This document shows positions 46,391-57,905 of a stretch of 64,000 bases of DNA, in pieces (the first letter of the stretch is position 1; every line of letters starts with the position of its first letter). Origin of the DNA: SG8-30 sp963710135 (GTDB taxonomy: Bacteria; Pseudomonadota; Gammaproteobacteria; Steroidobacterales; Steroidobacteraceae). The stretch is from the NCBI GenBank assembly GCA_963710135.1, contig CAVPYY010000006.1, forward strand, positions 496,001 to 560,000, written 5' to 3'. The notes under the pieces are model-generated. The model was not told where the DNA came from. It made no database searches and was given only the letters and a program-made list of their open reading frames with translations. A program made the position numbers and the translations under genes.

Positions 46391-47767
46391 GTGAATCATC
46401 AGATGGGTTCGAAGTCCGCTCCCCGCACCTGCGTCATCGGCGCGGGCTCGAGCGGTCTTCCCGTCATCAAGGCGCTGCAGGATCGCGGCATCCCGGTGGT
46501 CTGCTTCGAGCGCACGCCCAACGTCGGCGGCCTGTGGTGCATAGCGAACAAGACCCACGGCGCGAGCGCCGCCTACGACTCGCTGCACATCAACACCGAC
46601 ACCCGGCTGATGGAGTACCAGGACCTGCCGATGCCGGAGGATCTGCCCGCCTACCCCAGCCATCGACAGATCCATGACTACTTCCGGGCGTACGTCGAGA
46701 AGTTCGCGCTGGCGCCGCTGATACGTTTCGGCTGCGAGGTCACGCGCTGCGAAAGAACCTCACACGGCGGCTGGACGGTGAAGCTCGCCAACGGCGAGGT
46801 CCACGACTTCGATGCCCTCGTGGTCGCCAATGGCCACCACTGGGACCCGCAGGGCCCGGATCCGGCCCCGCCCGGAACTTTCGACGGCGCGCAGATTCAC
46901 TCGCACGTCTACCGCAATCCCGCGACGCCGATCGACATGCGCGGCAAGCGCGTCATCGTGGTCGGTCTCGGCAACTCGGCGGTCGATATCGCGACCGAGC
47001 TCAGCAGCCGCGCGGTCGCCGACCAGGTGTTCCTGGTGGCCAGGCGTGGCGCCTGGATCCTGCCCAAGTGGGTCGCCGGGACTCCGATCACCCGGCTGCC
47101 CGAGCCGCAACGGACGTTCCCGTGGATGCCCTGGCAGGTGACGTCATTGATCATGCGCTGGGTGATTCGCCTGCAGTCGGGGCTGCCGAGCGACTACGGA
47201 CTGCCGATGCCCGACCACAAGCCGCTGCAGTCGCATCCGACCGTCAGCCAGGACCTGCTGTCGCGCATCGGGCACGGCGACATCCGGGTCAAGCCGGCGA
47301 TCCGGGAACTGCAGGGCGACCGGGTCGTGTTCGTGGACGGCACCGAGGAGCGGGCCGACGTCATCGTCTGGTGCACCGGCTACAAGGTCTCCTTCCCCTT
47401 CTTCGACGAGTCGTTCTTCAGCGCCCGTGACAACCGCGTACCGCTATGGAACCGCACGGTCCTTCCCGGCGTGGAGAATCTGTTCTTCGTGGGTCTCTAC
47501 CAGCCGCTCGGCTCGATCATGCAGCCCGCCGAACTGCAGGCGCGGGTCATCGGCGAGCGACTGCTGGGCAACATCGCGTTCCCGGACGAGTCCAGGATGC
47601 GCCGCGACATGGCGGCCGAGGACGCGGCCATGGCGCGCCGCTATCTCCGCTCCAGGCGCCACACGATGCAGGTGGACTTCGGGCCGTTCATGCACCGCCT
47701 GCGGCGCATGCTGCACGACGGCGAGCGGCTGGCGGCCCGCGCAACACGCAGCGCGCGTTCGCCTTGA
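46391..47767 (+). CDS. flavin-containing monooxygenase (FMO family)
   Basis: NAD(P)H- and FAD-dependent oxygenase, 458 aa. The FAD Rossmann motif GAGSSG is at about residues 18-23, the FMO fingerprint FDGAQIHSHVYRN near 163, and the NADPH motif VGLGNSAVD near 192. In the family these N- or S-oxygenate soft nucleophiles; some act as Baeyer-Villiger enzymes. The start is GTG 46391 or ATG 46403. It is followed by a TetR gene 61 bp away with an operator-like palindrome between them, so it may sit in the regulon of that repressor, although the palindrome is downstream of it. Confidence 0.88.
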   Translation: MNHQMGSKSAPRTCVIGAGSSGLPVIKALQDRGIPVVCFERTPNVGGLWCIANKTHGASAAYDSLHINTDTRLMEYQDLPMPEDLPAYPSHRQIHDYFRAYVEKFALAPLIRFGCEVTRCERTSHGGWTVKLANGEVHDFDALVVANGHHWDPQGPDPAPPGTFDGAQIHSHVYRNPATPIDMRGKRVIVVGLGNSAVDIATELSSRAVADQVFLVARRGAWILPKWVAGTPITRLPEPQRTFPWMPWQVTSLIMRWVIRLQSGLPSDYGLPMPDHKPLQSHPTVSQDLLSRIGHGDIRVKPAIRELQGDRVVFVDGTEERADVIVWCTGYKVSFPFFDESFFSARDNRVPLWNRTVLPGVENLFFVGLYQPLGSIMQPAELQARVIGERLLGNIAFPDESRMRRDMAAEDAAMARRYLRSRRHTMQVDFGPFMHRLRRMLHDGERLAARATRSARSP

Positions 47768-47795
47768 GCCCGAGGCCCGTCTCAGGGTAAACTTG

Positions 47796-47810
47796 CTTGT
47801 TGCCAACAAG
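47796..47810. promoter_or_regulatory. probable TetR operator
   Basis: CTTGTTG-C-CAACAAG is a perfect 15-bp inverted repeat 18 bp upstream of the tetR start, extended by partly matching AACTTG and CAAGTT flanks. Position and symmetry suit autoregulation by the TetR protein encoded next to it. Confidence 0.6.
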
Positions 47811-47828
47811 TTAAGGTGAGCCCGCTCC

Positions 47829-48455
47829 TTGATCGCCCCGCTACCCCGCCGCCGCACCCAGGCCGAACGCTCGGCGCTGTCGGATACCCGCATGACGGCG
47901 GCCGCCGTGGCGTTGCTGGCGGAGCGCGGCGTCGGCGGCACGACGCTGGCGGCCATTGGCGAGCACGCCGGCTACAGCCGTGGCCTCGCCACCCAGCGCT
48001 TCGGCTCCAAGGCCGGCCTGCTGCGCCACGTGCTCAAGCACGTCTCCCACGAGTGGCTGTACCGCCTGGAGCTGGCGGTCGGCGACAAGTCCGGACTCGC
48101 GGCACTCGAAGCCACACTGGCGACCCAGCTGGCTTTCATCGAGGAGGCGCCCAATGAAGTCCGCGCCATGTACCTGCTGTGGTTCCAGAGCATCGATCCG
48201 GCCGCCGAGTACCGCCCGAATGTCGCCGAGGTGCACCGCCTGCAGCGCGCGACGGTGGCGTCCTGGGTCGAACAAGGGCGCCGGCTCGGCAGCATCCCGC
48301 CCGAGGTCGACGCGCGGCAGGTCGCGGATTATTTCTGCGCGGCCGCTTCGGGCATCGTTTTCCACTGGCTCGTGAATCCCGAGTTTCCCGTGCGCGATGC
48401 GTTCGCGGAGATGCTCGCGGAACTCGACAGCCGCCTGTCCACTCCCGCTTCATGA
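47829..48455 (+). CDS. TetR/AcrR family transcriptional regulator
   Basis: 208-aa repressor. The N-terminal helix-turn-helix (about 20-65) includes GGTTLAAIGEHAGYSRGLATQRFGS, split here at G; the C-terminal ligand domain is Ala/Trp-rich. The start is TTG, preceded by AAGGTGAG. It directly precedes thiolase, FadJ-like, acyl-CoA dehydrogenase and acyl-CoA ligase genes on the same strand, which suggests an acyl-CoA or fatty-acid ligand as for FadR/PsrA-like TetR proteins; that is inference. Confidence 0.9.
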   Translation: MIAPLPRRRTQAERSALSDTRMTAAAVALLAERGVGGTTLAAIGEHAGYSRGLATQRFGSKAGLLRHVLKHVSHEWLYRLELAVGDKSGLAALEATLATQLAFIEEAPNEVRAMYLLWFQSIDPAAEYRPNVAEVHRLQRATVASWVEQGRRLGSIPPEVDARQVADYFCAAASGIVFHWLVNPEFPVRDAFAEMLAELDSRLSTPAS

Positions 48456-48480
48456 CGAATTTCCACCGAGGTTCAAGACC

Positions 48481-49689
<1,209 letters not shown>

Positions 49690-49714
49690 ACGACGCCACC
49701 CAGGAAGCAAGCAT

Positions 49715-51880
49715 ATGAGCACCACGCTACGACTCGAAGTCGATGCAAGCGGCATCGCCACTCTCACCATCGACATCCCGGGCAAGCCCGTCAATGTCAT
49801 CACCCCCGAATTCCAGCGCGAGCTGGCCGCGGCGGTCGAGCGCATCGCGACCGACTCCGCGATCAAGAGCGCGATCATCACTTCCGCCAAGCGCGACTTC
49901 ATGGCGGGCGCAGACCTGAAGGACCTGGTGACCGCCTACGATCGTGGCGTCACCGCCGCGCAGGCTGCTGGCTACAGTGGCGAGATCAACAAGCTCTATC
50001 GCCGTCTCGAGACCTGCGGCAAGCCCGTCGCCGCCGCCATGAACGGGCTGGCGCTGGGCGGCGGGCTGGAACTCGCGCTCGCCTGCCACTACCGCGTGCT
50101 CGCTGATGCGCCGAAGGTGGTCGTCGGCCTGCCCGAGGTCAAGGTGGGACTGTTGCCGGGCGCCGGCGGCACGCAGCGCCTGCCGCGGCTGATCGGCATC
50201 GCGCAGGCGCTGCCGCTGATGGCCGAAGGCAAACACGTCTCGCCGGCCGAGGCCGCCAAGCTCGGCATCGTCCACGAGATCGCGCCTGTCGACCAGGTGG
50301 TCGCCCGCGCGCGCGCCTGGCTCGCCACCGGCCCCGAGCCGGTCGCGCCCTGGGACCGCAAGGGCTTCAAGGTGCCCGGCGGTGTCGGCATGCAGAATCC
50401 GGGAGTTGCGCAGACGTTCATGGTGGGCAGCGCGCTGGTCGCCAAGAACACCTGGCACAACTATCCCGCGCCGGTGGCGATCATGTCGGCGGTGTACGAG
50501 GGCTGCCAGCTGCCGTTCGACAAGGCCCTGGCGGTCGAGTCGAAGTACTTCGGCAAGCTGCTGTCGGGCCCGGTCGCCCGCAACCTGATGCGCACCCTGT
50601 TCGTGAACAAGAATCTCGCGGACGCCCTCGCCCGGCGCCCGGAAGGCGTGCCCAAGAGCAAGGTCGCGAAACTCGGCGTGCTCGGCGCCGGGATGATGGG
50701 CGCGGGCATTGCCTATGTGTCGGCCCAGGCGGGCATGGAGGTCGTGCTGCTCGACATGTCGGCCGAGGGCGCCGCGAAGGGCAAGGACTACTCGCGCAAG
50801 CTGCTGGCCAAGGGCGTCGAGCGCGGCAAGCTCGACCAGGGCCAGGCTGACGCGGTGCTGGCACGCATCCACCCAACTACGTCCTACGCCGATCTCGCCG
50901 GCTGCGAGCTGATCATCGAGGCGGTGTTCGAGGAGCGCCAGATCAAGGCGACCGTCACGGAGCAGGCCGAGGCGGTCATCCCGAAGACGGCGATCTTCGC
51001 CAGCAACACCTCCACGCTGCCGATCACCGGGCTCGCGCAGGCATCGAAGCGCCCGGCGCAGTTCATCGGGATTCACTTCTTCTCGCCCGTCGACAAGATG
51101 CCGCTGGTCGAGATCATCATGGGCAAGCGCACGTCGAAGGAGGCGCTGGCGCGGGCGCTCGACTATGTCGGGCAGCTGAAGAAGACCCCTATCGTCGTCA
51201 ATGACAGCCGCGGATTCTTCACCAGCCGCGTGATCGGCACCATCGTCAACGAGGGCCAGGCGATGCTGGCCGAAGGCGTGGCGCCGGCGCTGATCGAGAA
51301 CGCGGCCAAGATGGCCGGCTTCCCGGTCGGGCCGCTGGCGATCTCCGACGAGGTCACGATCGAGCTGCAGTGGAAGATCACGCGCCAGACCGAGCAGGAC
51401 CTGGGCGGCCGCTATGTCCGCCCGGTGGGCTACGACGTGCTCAAGCAGATGGTGGAGCTCGGCCGGCTCGGCCGTCGCCAGGGCGGCGGCTACTACGACT
51501 ACCCGGCAGACGGCCCGAAGCGGCTGTGGGCCGGTCTCGCCCAGCACTGGCCGGTCGCCGCGAAGCAGCCGCCCGTCGAAGAGCTGATCTCGCGCTTTCT
51601 CTACATCGAGGCGCTGGAGAGCGCGCGCTGCGTCGAGGAAGGCGTGATCATGCACCCGGCGGATGCGGACCTCGGCTCGATCCTCGGTATCGGCTACCCG
51701 GCCTGGACCGGCGGCGTGCTGTCCTACATCGAGACCGTGGGCGTCGAGCAGTTCGTCGCGAATTGCCTGAAGCTCGCCAAGCGCTACGGGCCGCGCTTCA
51801 AGCCGACCCGCTCGCTGCGCAAGATGGCCAAGGCCGGTGAGCGGTTCCATCCGCGCCCGGCCGCCGACCAGGCCGCATAG
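49715..51880 (+). CDS. fatty-acid oxidation multifunctional protein (FadJ-like)
   Basis: 721-aa protein with an N-terminal enoyl-CoA hydratase domain (FMAGADLKDL near 65, GLALGGGLELALACHYR near 110, LLPGAGGTQRLPR near 147) and a C-terminal 3-hydroxyacyl-CoA dehydrogenase (LGAGMMGAGIAYV near 323, then SNTSTLPITGLA and HFFSPVDKMPLVE). Carries out hydration and NAD-dependent oxidation in beta-oxidation. AGGAAG precedes the ATG at 49715. It follows the thiolase by 25 bp. Confidence 0.93.
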   Translation: MSTTLRLEVDASGIATLTIDIPGKPVNVITPEFQRELAAAVERIATDSAIKSAIITSAKRDFMAGADLKDLVTAYDRGVTAAQAAGYSGEINKLYRRLETCGKPVAAAMNGLALGGGLELALACHYRVLADAPKVVVGLPEVKVGLLPGAGGTQRLPRLIGIAQALPLMAEGKHVSPAEAAKLGIVHEIAPVDQVVARARAWLATGPEPVAPWDRKGFKVPGGVGMQNPGVAQTFMVGSALVAKNTWHNYPAPVAIMSAVYEGCQLPFDKALAVESKYFGKLLSGPVARNLMRTLFVNKNLADALARRPEGVPKSKVAKLGVLGAGMMGAGIAYVSAQAGMEVVLLDMSAEGAAKGKDYSRKLLAKGVERGKLDQGQADAVLARIHPTTSYADLAGCELIIEAVFEERQIKATVTEQAEAVIPKTAIFASNTSTLPITGLAQASKRPAQFIGIHFFSPVDKMPLVEIIMGKRTSKEALARALDYVGQLKKTPIVVNDSRGFFTSRVIGTIVNEGQAMLAEGVAPALIENAAKMAGFPVGPLAISDEVTIELQWKITRQTEQDLGGRYVRPVGYDVLKQMVELGRLGRRQGGGYYDYPADGPKRLWAGLAQHWPVAAKQPPVEELISRFLYIEALESARCVEEGVIMHPADADLGSILGIGYPAWTGGVLSYIETVGVEQFVANCLKLAKRYGPRFKPTRSLRKMAKAGERFHPRPAADQAA

Positions 51881-51894
51881 CCGCGGAGCATGCC

Positions 51895-53050
51895 GTGAGA
51901 CGCACGATCTTCGAGCCCGAGCACGACATGTTCCGCGAGGGCGCGCGGCGCTGGTTCCAGACCGAGGTGGAGCCCCAGACCGCCCGCTGGCGCGAACAGA
52001 ACTTCGTCGACCCGGAGTGGTTCCGCCGCGCCGGCGAGCAGGGCTATCTGCTGATGTGGGCCGACGAACGCTACGGCGGCGCCGGGATCAGCGATTTCCG
52101 CTATGAGCAGGTCCTGATCGAGGAAGACACGCGCTACGGCGACATCGGGTTCTTCCTGTCGCTGCATTCGCGGCTGGTGGCCCCCTACATCGGGCATCTC
52201 GGCACCGAGGAGCAGAAGGAACTGTTCCTGCCCGGGTGCGTCTCCGGCGAGCGCATCCTGGGCATCGCGATGACCGAGCCCGGCGCCGGCAGCGACCTCG
52301 CCGGCATCCGCTCGCGCGCCGAGAACGCCGGCGATCACTGGGTGCTCAACGGCTCCAAGACCTACATCTCCAATGGCCAGATCGGCAACCTGTTCGTGGT
52401 CGCCGCGCGCACCGTTCCCGACTCGCGCTACGGGCTTGGACTGTTCCTGGTCGAGGAAGGCATGGCCGGCTTCCGGCGCGGCCGCAACCTGAAGAAGATG
52501 GGCCTCAAGGCGCAGGACACGTCAGAACTGTTCTTCGACAACGTCAAGATCCCGAAGACACACGTCCTCGGCGACCCGACCAACGGCTTCCGCTATCTCA
52601 CCACGTTCCTGGCGGAGGAGCGGCTCATCAACGCCTGCTGGAACATCGCGCATGCGCAGACCGCTTTCGACATCACGCTGGAGTTCATCAAGGAACGCAA
52701 GGCGTTCGGCCGCCCGATCGGCACGTTCCAGAACGCCCGCTTCAAGATGGCCGAGATGCGTGCCCACCTGGACGCCATCCAGTGCTTCATCGACCAGTGC
52801 GTGGTGGAGCACAACGCGGGCCGCCTTGACGGCCGAGGTCGCCGCAGAAGCCAAGCTGCTGTCGAGCGAACTCGAGAACCGGGTGATGGACGAGTGCGTG
52901 CAGCTGCACGGCGGCGCCGGCTACATGGAGGAATACCGCATCTGCCGCATGTTCACCGATGCGCGCATCTCGCGGATCTATGCGGGTACCTCGGAGATCA
53001 TGAAGGAAATCATCGGCCGCTCGCTGGGGCTCGACGACCGCAAGCTCTGA
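51895..53050 (+). CDS. acyl-CoA dehydrogenase (one frameshift)
   Basis: FAD enzyme for the first step of beta-oxidation, about 385 aa after joining. The first frame shows MTEPGAGSDLAGI near 124 and the core NGSKTYISNG, up to AGRL near 52820. The second frame then gives TAEVAAEAKLLSSE, LHGGAGYMEEY and the C-terminal YAGTSEIMKEIIG. One extra base near 52822-52828 explains the break. Without correction the first frame runs on through the next gene as a single very long open frame, which is an artefact. The start is GTG at 51895 with CGGAG upstream. Confidence 0.88.
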
Positions 53051-53097
53051 GCCCCACCCCGCCGCCCTACCCGTCGCCGGGCACATTGTGTGATCAT

Positions 53098-53133
53098 CCC
53101 CCCGCCACGCCGGCTTCGCCGGCCACCGGGGGG
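53098..53133 (+). promoter_or_regulatory. hairpin that covers the ribosome site of the acyl-CoA ligase
   Basis: CCCCCC (53098-53103) can pair with GGGGGG (53128-53133), which is the purine-rich ribosome site 6 nt before the ATG at 53140. Inside, GCCGGC-TTC-GCCGGC (53109-53123) forms a tight stem. Folding would hide the ribosome site, so it may set translation level or temperature/ligand response; it could also be a simple intergenic hairpin after the dehydrogenase stop. Confidence 0.45.
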
Positions 53134-53139
53134 ATTTCC

Positions 53140-54774
<1,635 letters not shown>

Positions 54775-54786
54775 ACACGGTGCGAC

Positions 54787-54811
54787 CGGCCGGGTAACAG
54801 CCACCCGGCCG
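54787..54811 (+). terminator. hairpin after the acyl-CoA ligase gene
   Basis: CGGCCGGGT-AACAGCC-ACCCGGCCG gives a 9-bp GC-rich stem starting 12 bp past the stop. No U-tract follows. A second hairpin GGCCGCGC-GGCTT-GCGCGGCC (54824-54844) lies between it and the tRNA gene, and could serve the tRNA from the other strand. Confidence 0.55.
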
Positions 54812-54876
54812 CTGACTGTGCGGGGCCGCGCGGCTTGCGCGGCCTCGGCGTTTGCAGCCGGAAAAGTCGGAAAAAT

Positions 54877-54952
54877 TGGTGCCGGTGGAGGGAATCGAAC
54901 CCCCGACCTCTCGCTTACGAAGCGACTGCTCTACCAGCTGAGCTACACCGGC
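54877..54952 (-). tRNA. tRNA-Thr (anticodon CGT)
   Basis: 76 nt with encoded CCA. Acceptor stem GCCGGTG / CACCGGC, D arm GCTC / GAGC, anticodon loop TTCGTAA with CGT at positions 34-36, T loop TTCGATT, all in place. One weak point is a G-G mismatch at the top of the anticodon stem (27-43). Reads ACG codons, frequent in this GC-rich genome. Confidence 0.95.
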
Positions 54953-54964
54953 ATGGGGGCGCGA

Positions 54965-54993
54965 AGTATAGGCAACGCCAGCCGGGCCGGCAA
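54965..54993 (-). promoter_or_regulatory. promoter of tRNA-Thr
   Basis: On the minus strand TTGCCG (54988-54993) and TATACT (54965-54970) are exactly 17 bp apart, immediately upstream of the tRNA. A GC-rich discriminator (TCGCGCC) follows the -10, as in stringently controlled stable RNA promoters. Confidence 0.7.
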
Positions 54994-55004
54994 CGGCGGG
55001 CCGC

Positions 55005-55430
55005 TCAGGGCCTGTGGCGGACCCGGATCACGACTTCGACGCCGAGGGACTCGGTCCCGGCCGGTAGCGGCGGCAGCTTTGCGAACTCCACCTCGCCCGG
55101 CGCGACGTCGATCAGCTCACCCGTGCTCTCGACGTAGAAATGGTGGTGTGGCGCGACGTTGGAATCGAACGAACTGCGGGTCGCATCGACGTTCAGCTCC
55201 CGCAACATGCCGTGGCGCGCAAACAGGTTGAGGGTGTTGTAGACCGTCGCCTTCGATACGCGCGATCCGCTTACTCGCAGTCTGGCTAGCACCGCATCGG
55301 CGGTCAGATGCTGGTCCCCGGAAAACAGCACACGCCCGACCCGCACGCGCTGCGCGGTGGGGGTAATCCCGCGCTCGCGCAGCATCGCGGCGACTCGATC
55401 CGTTTCTGCAAGCGAGACATCGCTGCTCAT
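55005..55430 (-). CDS. Fur-family repressor, Irr-like
   Basis: 141-aa winged-helix regulator. The DNA-binding part has SKATVYNTLNLFARHGML near 60-78. The C-terminal part has SFDSNVAPHHHFYVE followed by TGELIDV; the HHH and the lack of the CxxC structural zinc pair resemble Irr, the heme-responsive iron regulator of alphaproteobacteria, more than Fur, Zur or PerR. That is a motif-based reading. It lies between tRNA-Thr and the minor pilin operon, divergent from the latter; the -10 TATAGT at 55439-55444 is very close to the ATG, suggesting a very short leader. Confidence 0.85.
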   Translation of the reverse strand: MSSDVSLAETDRVAAMLRERGITPTAQRVRVGRVLFSGDQHLTADAVLARLRVSGSRVSKATVYNTLNLFARHGMLRELNVDATRSSFDSNVAPHHHFYVESTGELIDVAPGEVEFAKLPPLPAGTESLGVEVVIRVRHRP

Positions 55431-55568
55431 GGGTACTGACTATAGCGCCGCGGAACACGGCCTGCCAACCGCAGTCGGCGCAGGTGTTTCTGCACAGACG
55501 CGGGACATAGGCGCGGCCTGCCGGGCGGCGCAGCGCGGCATAGTGCAGCCGTGTCACGGAGGACGCGC

Positions 55569-56078
55569 ATGCCCGCTCATGGTCATGGACTGTCGCTGCT
55601 GGAGCTGCTGGTCGCGCTGTCGATCATGGTGATCCTGGCCGCCATGGCGGCCCCCTCGTTCCGCGAGTATCTGCGCAACTGCCAGCGTTCGGCCGTGGTC
55701 AATGCGGTGGTCCACGCCATCCATGCGGCCCGCACCAGCGCCGCCAGCAGCGGCACGCCGGTCGTTCTCTGCGGCACCGAGGACCTTGCGCACTGTTCAG
55801 GGGATGGCGACTGGTCGACCGGCCTGATCCGCCGGCCCGACCTCGACGCGGCCGAGGCGGCGCAAGTCATCCAGTTCCCGGCCGCGATGCCGCGACGCCT
55901 GACCTCGAACCGCGCCGAGGTCCGCTTCCTGCCCCGCGCCGCCGCGGCGACGACCGCGACGCTGGTGTTCTGCGACGACCGCGGCAGCCGCGCCGCCCGG
56001 GCCATCATCATCAGCCGCACGGGCCGGCCGCGCGTCAGCGACCGGACCGCCGGCGGAGGCCTGCTGGCATGCCCGTAG
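55569..56078 (+). CDS. GspH/FimT-type minor pseudopilin
   Basis: 169-aa type IV pilin-like protein. The prepilin leader ends in G followed by LSLLELLVALSIMVILAAMA, the usual hydrophobic N-terminal helix; the fifth residue of the mature form is Glu-like (E in LLE). I chose ATG 55569 because GGAGG lies 6 bp upstream; a GTG at 55551 is possible. First gene of the operon fimT-pilV-pilW-pilX-pilY1-pilE; it overlaps pilV by 10 bp. Minor pilins prime pilus assembly at the inner membrane. Confidence 0.88.
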   Translation: MPAHGHGLSLLELLVALSIMVILAAMAAPSFREYLRNCQRSAVVNAVVHAIHAARTSAASSGTPVVLCGTEDLAHCSGDGDWSTGLIRRPDLDAAEAAQVIQFPAAMPRRLTSNRAEVRFLPRAAAATTATLVFCDDRGSRAARAIIISRTGRPRVSDRTAGGGLLACP

Positions 56079-56533
56079 TCCTGGCCCGACCCCGGCTTGC
56101 GGGCTTCGCCCTGCTCGAGAGCCTGATCGCCATGACGGTGCTGTCGGCAAGCCTGGCGGTCGCCGCGGCGGCGCTCATCCAGACGCTACAGCATGTCCGC
56201 AGGGCTTCCGAGCGGTCCGCCGCGTTGCGCCTGGCCACGTCGCTGGCCGAAGAGCTCCGCGGCCTGCGGCGCAGCGACGGCCAGCCGCTGCAGGCCGCCA
56301 CCGGCGACCCGGCCAGTCCCTGCGCAGAACCGCCGGTCGACTGCAGGACCGAGGCGCTCGCGCGTCAGCGCCTGGCCGAATTCGCCTCGCGGATCACGGC
56401 AGCGCTGCCCGCCGGCGCGGCAGGTGAAGTCGCGGTACCGGACCCGGCGCGGCCGGAGTACGTCATCGTGATCGCCTGGCCTGATACCGCGAGCGAAGTC
56501 AGTGCGCGTCTGCAGTTGGGGGTCGTGACATGA
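56069..56533 (+). CDS. pilV: type IV pilus minor pilin PilV
   Basis: 154-aa minor pilin. The leader is followed by FALLESLIAMTVLSASLAVAA, with the Glu at mature position 5. The rest has two Cys (SPCAEPPVDC) that may form a disulfide. It overlaps fimT by 10 bp and pilW by 4 bp. In known systems PilV with PilW and PilX forms the pilus tip that presents PilY1. Confidence 0.85.
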   Translation: MPVVLARPRLAGFALLESLIAMTVLSASLAVAAAALIQTLQHVRRASERSAALRLATSLAEELRGLRRSDGQPLQAATGDPASPCAEPPVDCRTEALARQRLAEFASRITAALPAGAAGEVAVPDPARPEYVIVIAWPDTASEVSARLQLGVVT

Positions 56534-57483
56534 CCCGTCAGCACGGTTTGTCGGTCGTTGAAATCATGATCGCGGCGGCACTGACCACGCTGCTGACTGC
56601 CGCGGCGCTGTCGCTCATCGCCCGCGGCGGATCCGCACGGGCGGCTCGCGAGAGCCGGGCCGAGCTGGAAGAGAACGTCCGGGCTGCGCTGGACCTGCTG
56701 GCGGACGACATCCGGCACGCGGGTTATCTCGGTCTCGCCTCGCCCGGTACGGCGGTCGCCGGGTCGAGCCGCCTCGGCACGCCGGAGACGGCCGGGCTCG
56801 GCGTCGCTGGCGGTTGCGTTCCGTCGCTGGCACTGGACCTGGACGTCTCGATCGGCGGCGCAGATGGCGCGTACGGGGCCGCCCCAGGCGTGGCCATGGG
56901 CTGCGCGCCCTCCCCCAACGGGCAGTCGGTGCGCGGCTCCGACACGTTGATTCTGCGCCACGCCACGGCGGACGACAGCCGGCCCGAGGCGGGCCGCCTG
57001 CAGCTCGAGACGCGCCGCGGCGGCGCGCGGTTGTTCGCCGACGGCAGGCTGGAATTCAGCACTCCCAGCCGCGTCCACGATCTGGCCGTGCACGCGTACT
57101 ACGTCAGTTCCGGCTCGACCGCGGCGCGCGGCCAACCGTCGCTGCGCCGCAAGCGCCTCGTCGGTGGATCCCGCCCGGCGTTCCAGGACGAAGAGCTGCT
57201 GGCCGGCATCGCCGACCTGCAGGTGGAAGCCGGTGTGGACGCATTGGGCGACGGCGACGAGCTGGTCGACCGCTATGTGGATCTCGGCAGCGTGCCCGTC
57301 GGCAGCAGGGTCCGGGAGCTGCGTATCTGGGTGCTGGCGGAAAACAACGGGGCCGGCGCGGCGCCGGCAGCGCGACCTGCCCTGGTCTACGCCAACCGCA
57401 CGCTGCCCGCCGACCAATCACGGCGCCGCAGGTTGCTGGCGGCCAGGACCATACAGCTGCGCAACGCCGGGGCGTCGCCATGA
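56530..57483 (+). CDS. pilW: type IV pilus minor pilin PilW
   Basis: 317-aa minor pilin with the leader MTRQHG and a hydrophobic helix starting LSVVEIMIAAALTTLLTAAA, then SRAELEENVRAALDLLADDIRHAGYLG, split in two here, typical of PilW. It is long for a pilin, as expected for PilW. It overlaps pilV and pilX by 4 bp each. Confidence 0.9.
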   Translation: MTRQHGLSVVEIMIAAALTTLLTAAALSLIARGGSARAARESRAELEENVRAALDLLADDIRHAGYLGLASPGTAVAGSSRLGTPETAGLGVAGGCVPSLALDLDVSIGGADGAYGAAPGVAMGCAPSPNGQSVRGSDTLILRHATADDSRPEAGRLQLETRRGGARLFADGRLEFSTPSRVHDLAVHAYYVSSGSTAARGQPSLRRKRLVGGSRPAFQDEELLAGIADLQVEAGVDALGDGDELVDRYVDLGSVPVGSRVRELRIWVLAENNGAGAAPAARPALVYANRTLPADQSRRRRLLAARTIQLRNAGASP

Positions 57484-57905
57484 GCCCTCGCCGTTCGCAC
57501 GGTCTTGCGCTGGCCATCGTGCTGATCCTGCTGCTGGGGCTCGGGCTGCTGGCCATCGCCGGCATGGGAGGTGCCGCCGCATCGCTGGCGCTCGCCGGCA
57601 TGGCCGAGCAACGCGCCAGCGCGTTCGAGGCAGCCGAGGGCGCCGTCGCTCGCGCGCTGCGAGACTGGCCCGACCTGCAGCAGGCGGCGCCAGCACTTCC
57701 AGGCGACGCGGCGACTTCGGCCAGGCTGTACGTCCAGCACGACTCACCCGACGAGGCCGGCGCCGCGGCGCCGGGCTTCAGCATCGGCGACGGCGCGGAC
57801 GCCTTCAGGCTGCGACACGTCACGCTCACCGCTGAAGCCGCAGCGCTGCGTGGCGCGGCAGCGCGGGTCGAGCAGACTTTCGTCGTCGTGGGAGCCGCCG
57901 AGTGA
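57480..57905 (+). CDS. pilX: type IV pilus minor pilin PilX
   Basis: 141-aa protein with leader MSPRRSHG, then LALAIVLILLLGLGLLAIAG and an Ala-rich helix with ERAS-type AFEAAEGAVARAL. It lacks the Glu5 of ordinary pilins, as is known for PilX. The ATG at 57480 overlaps the pilW stop and its own stop overlaps the pilY1 GTG. Confidence 0.82.
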   Translation: MSPRRSHGLALAIVLILLLGLGLLAIAGMGGAAASLALAGMAEQRASAFEAAEGAVARALRDWPDLQQAAPALPGDAATSARLYVQHDSPDEAGAAAPGFSIGDGADAFRLRHVTLTAEAAALRGAAARVEQTFVVVGAAE

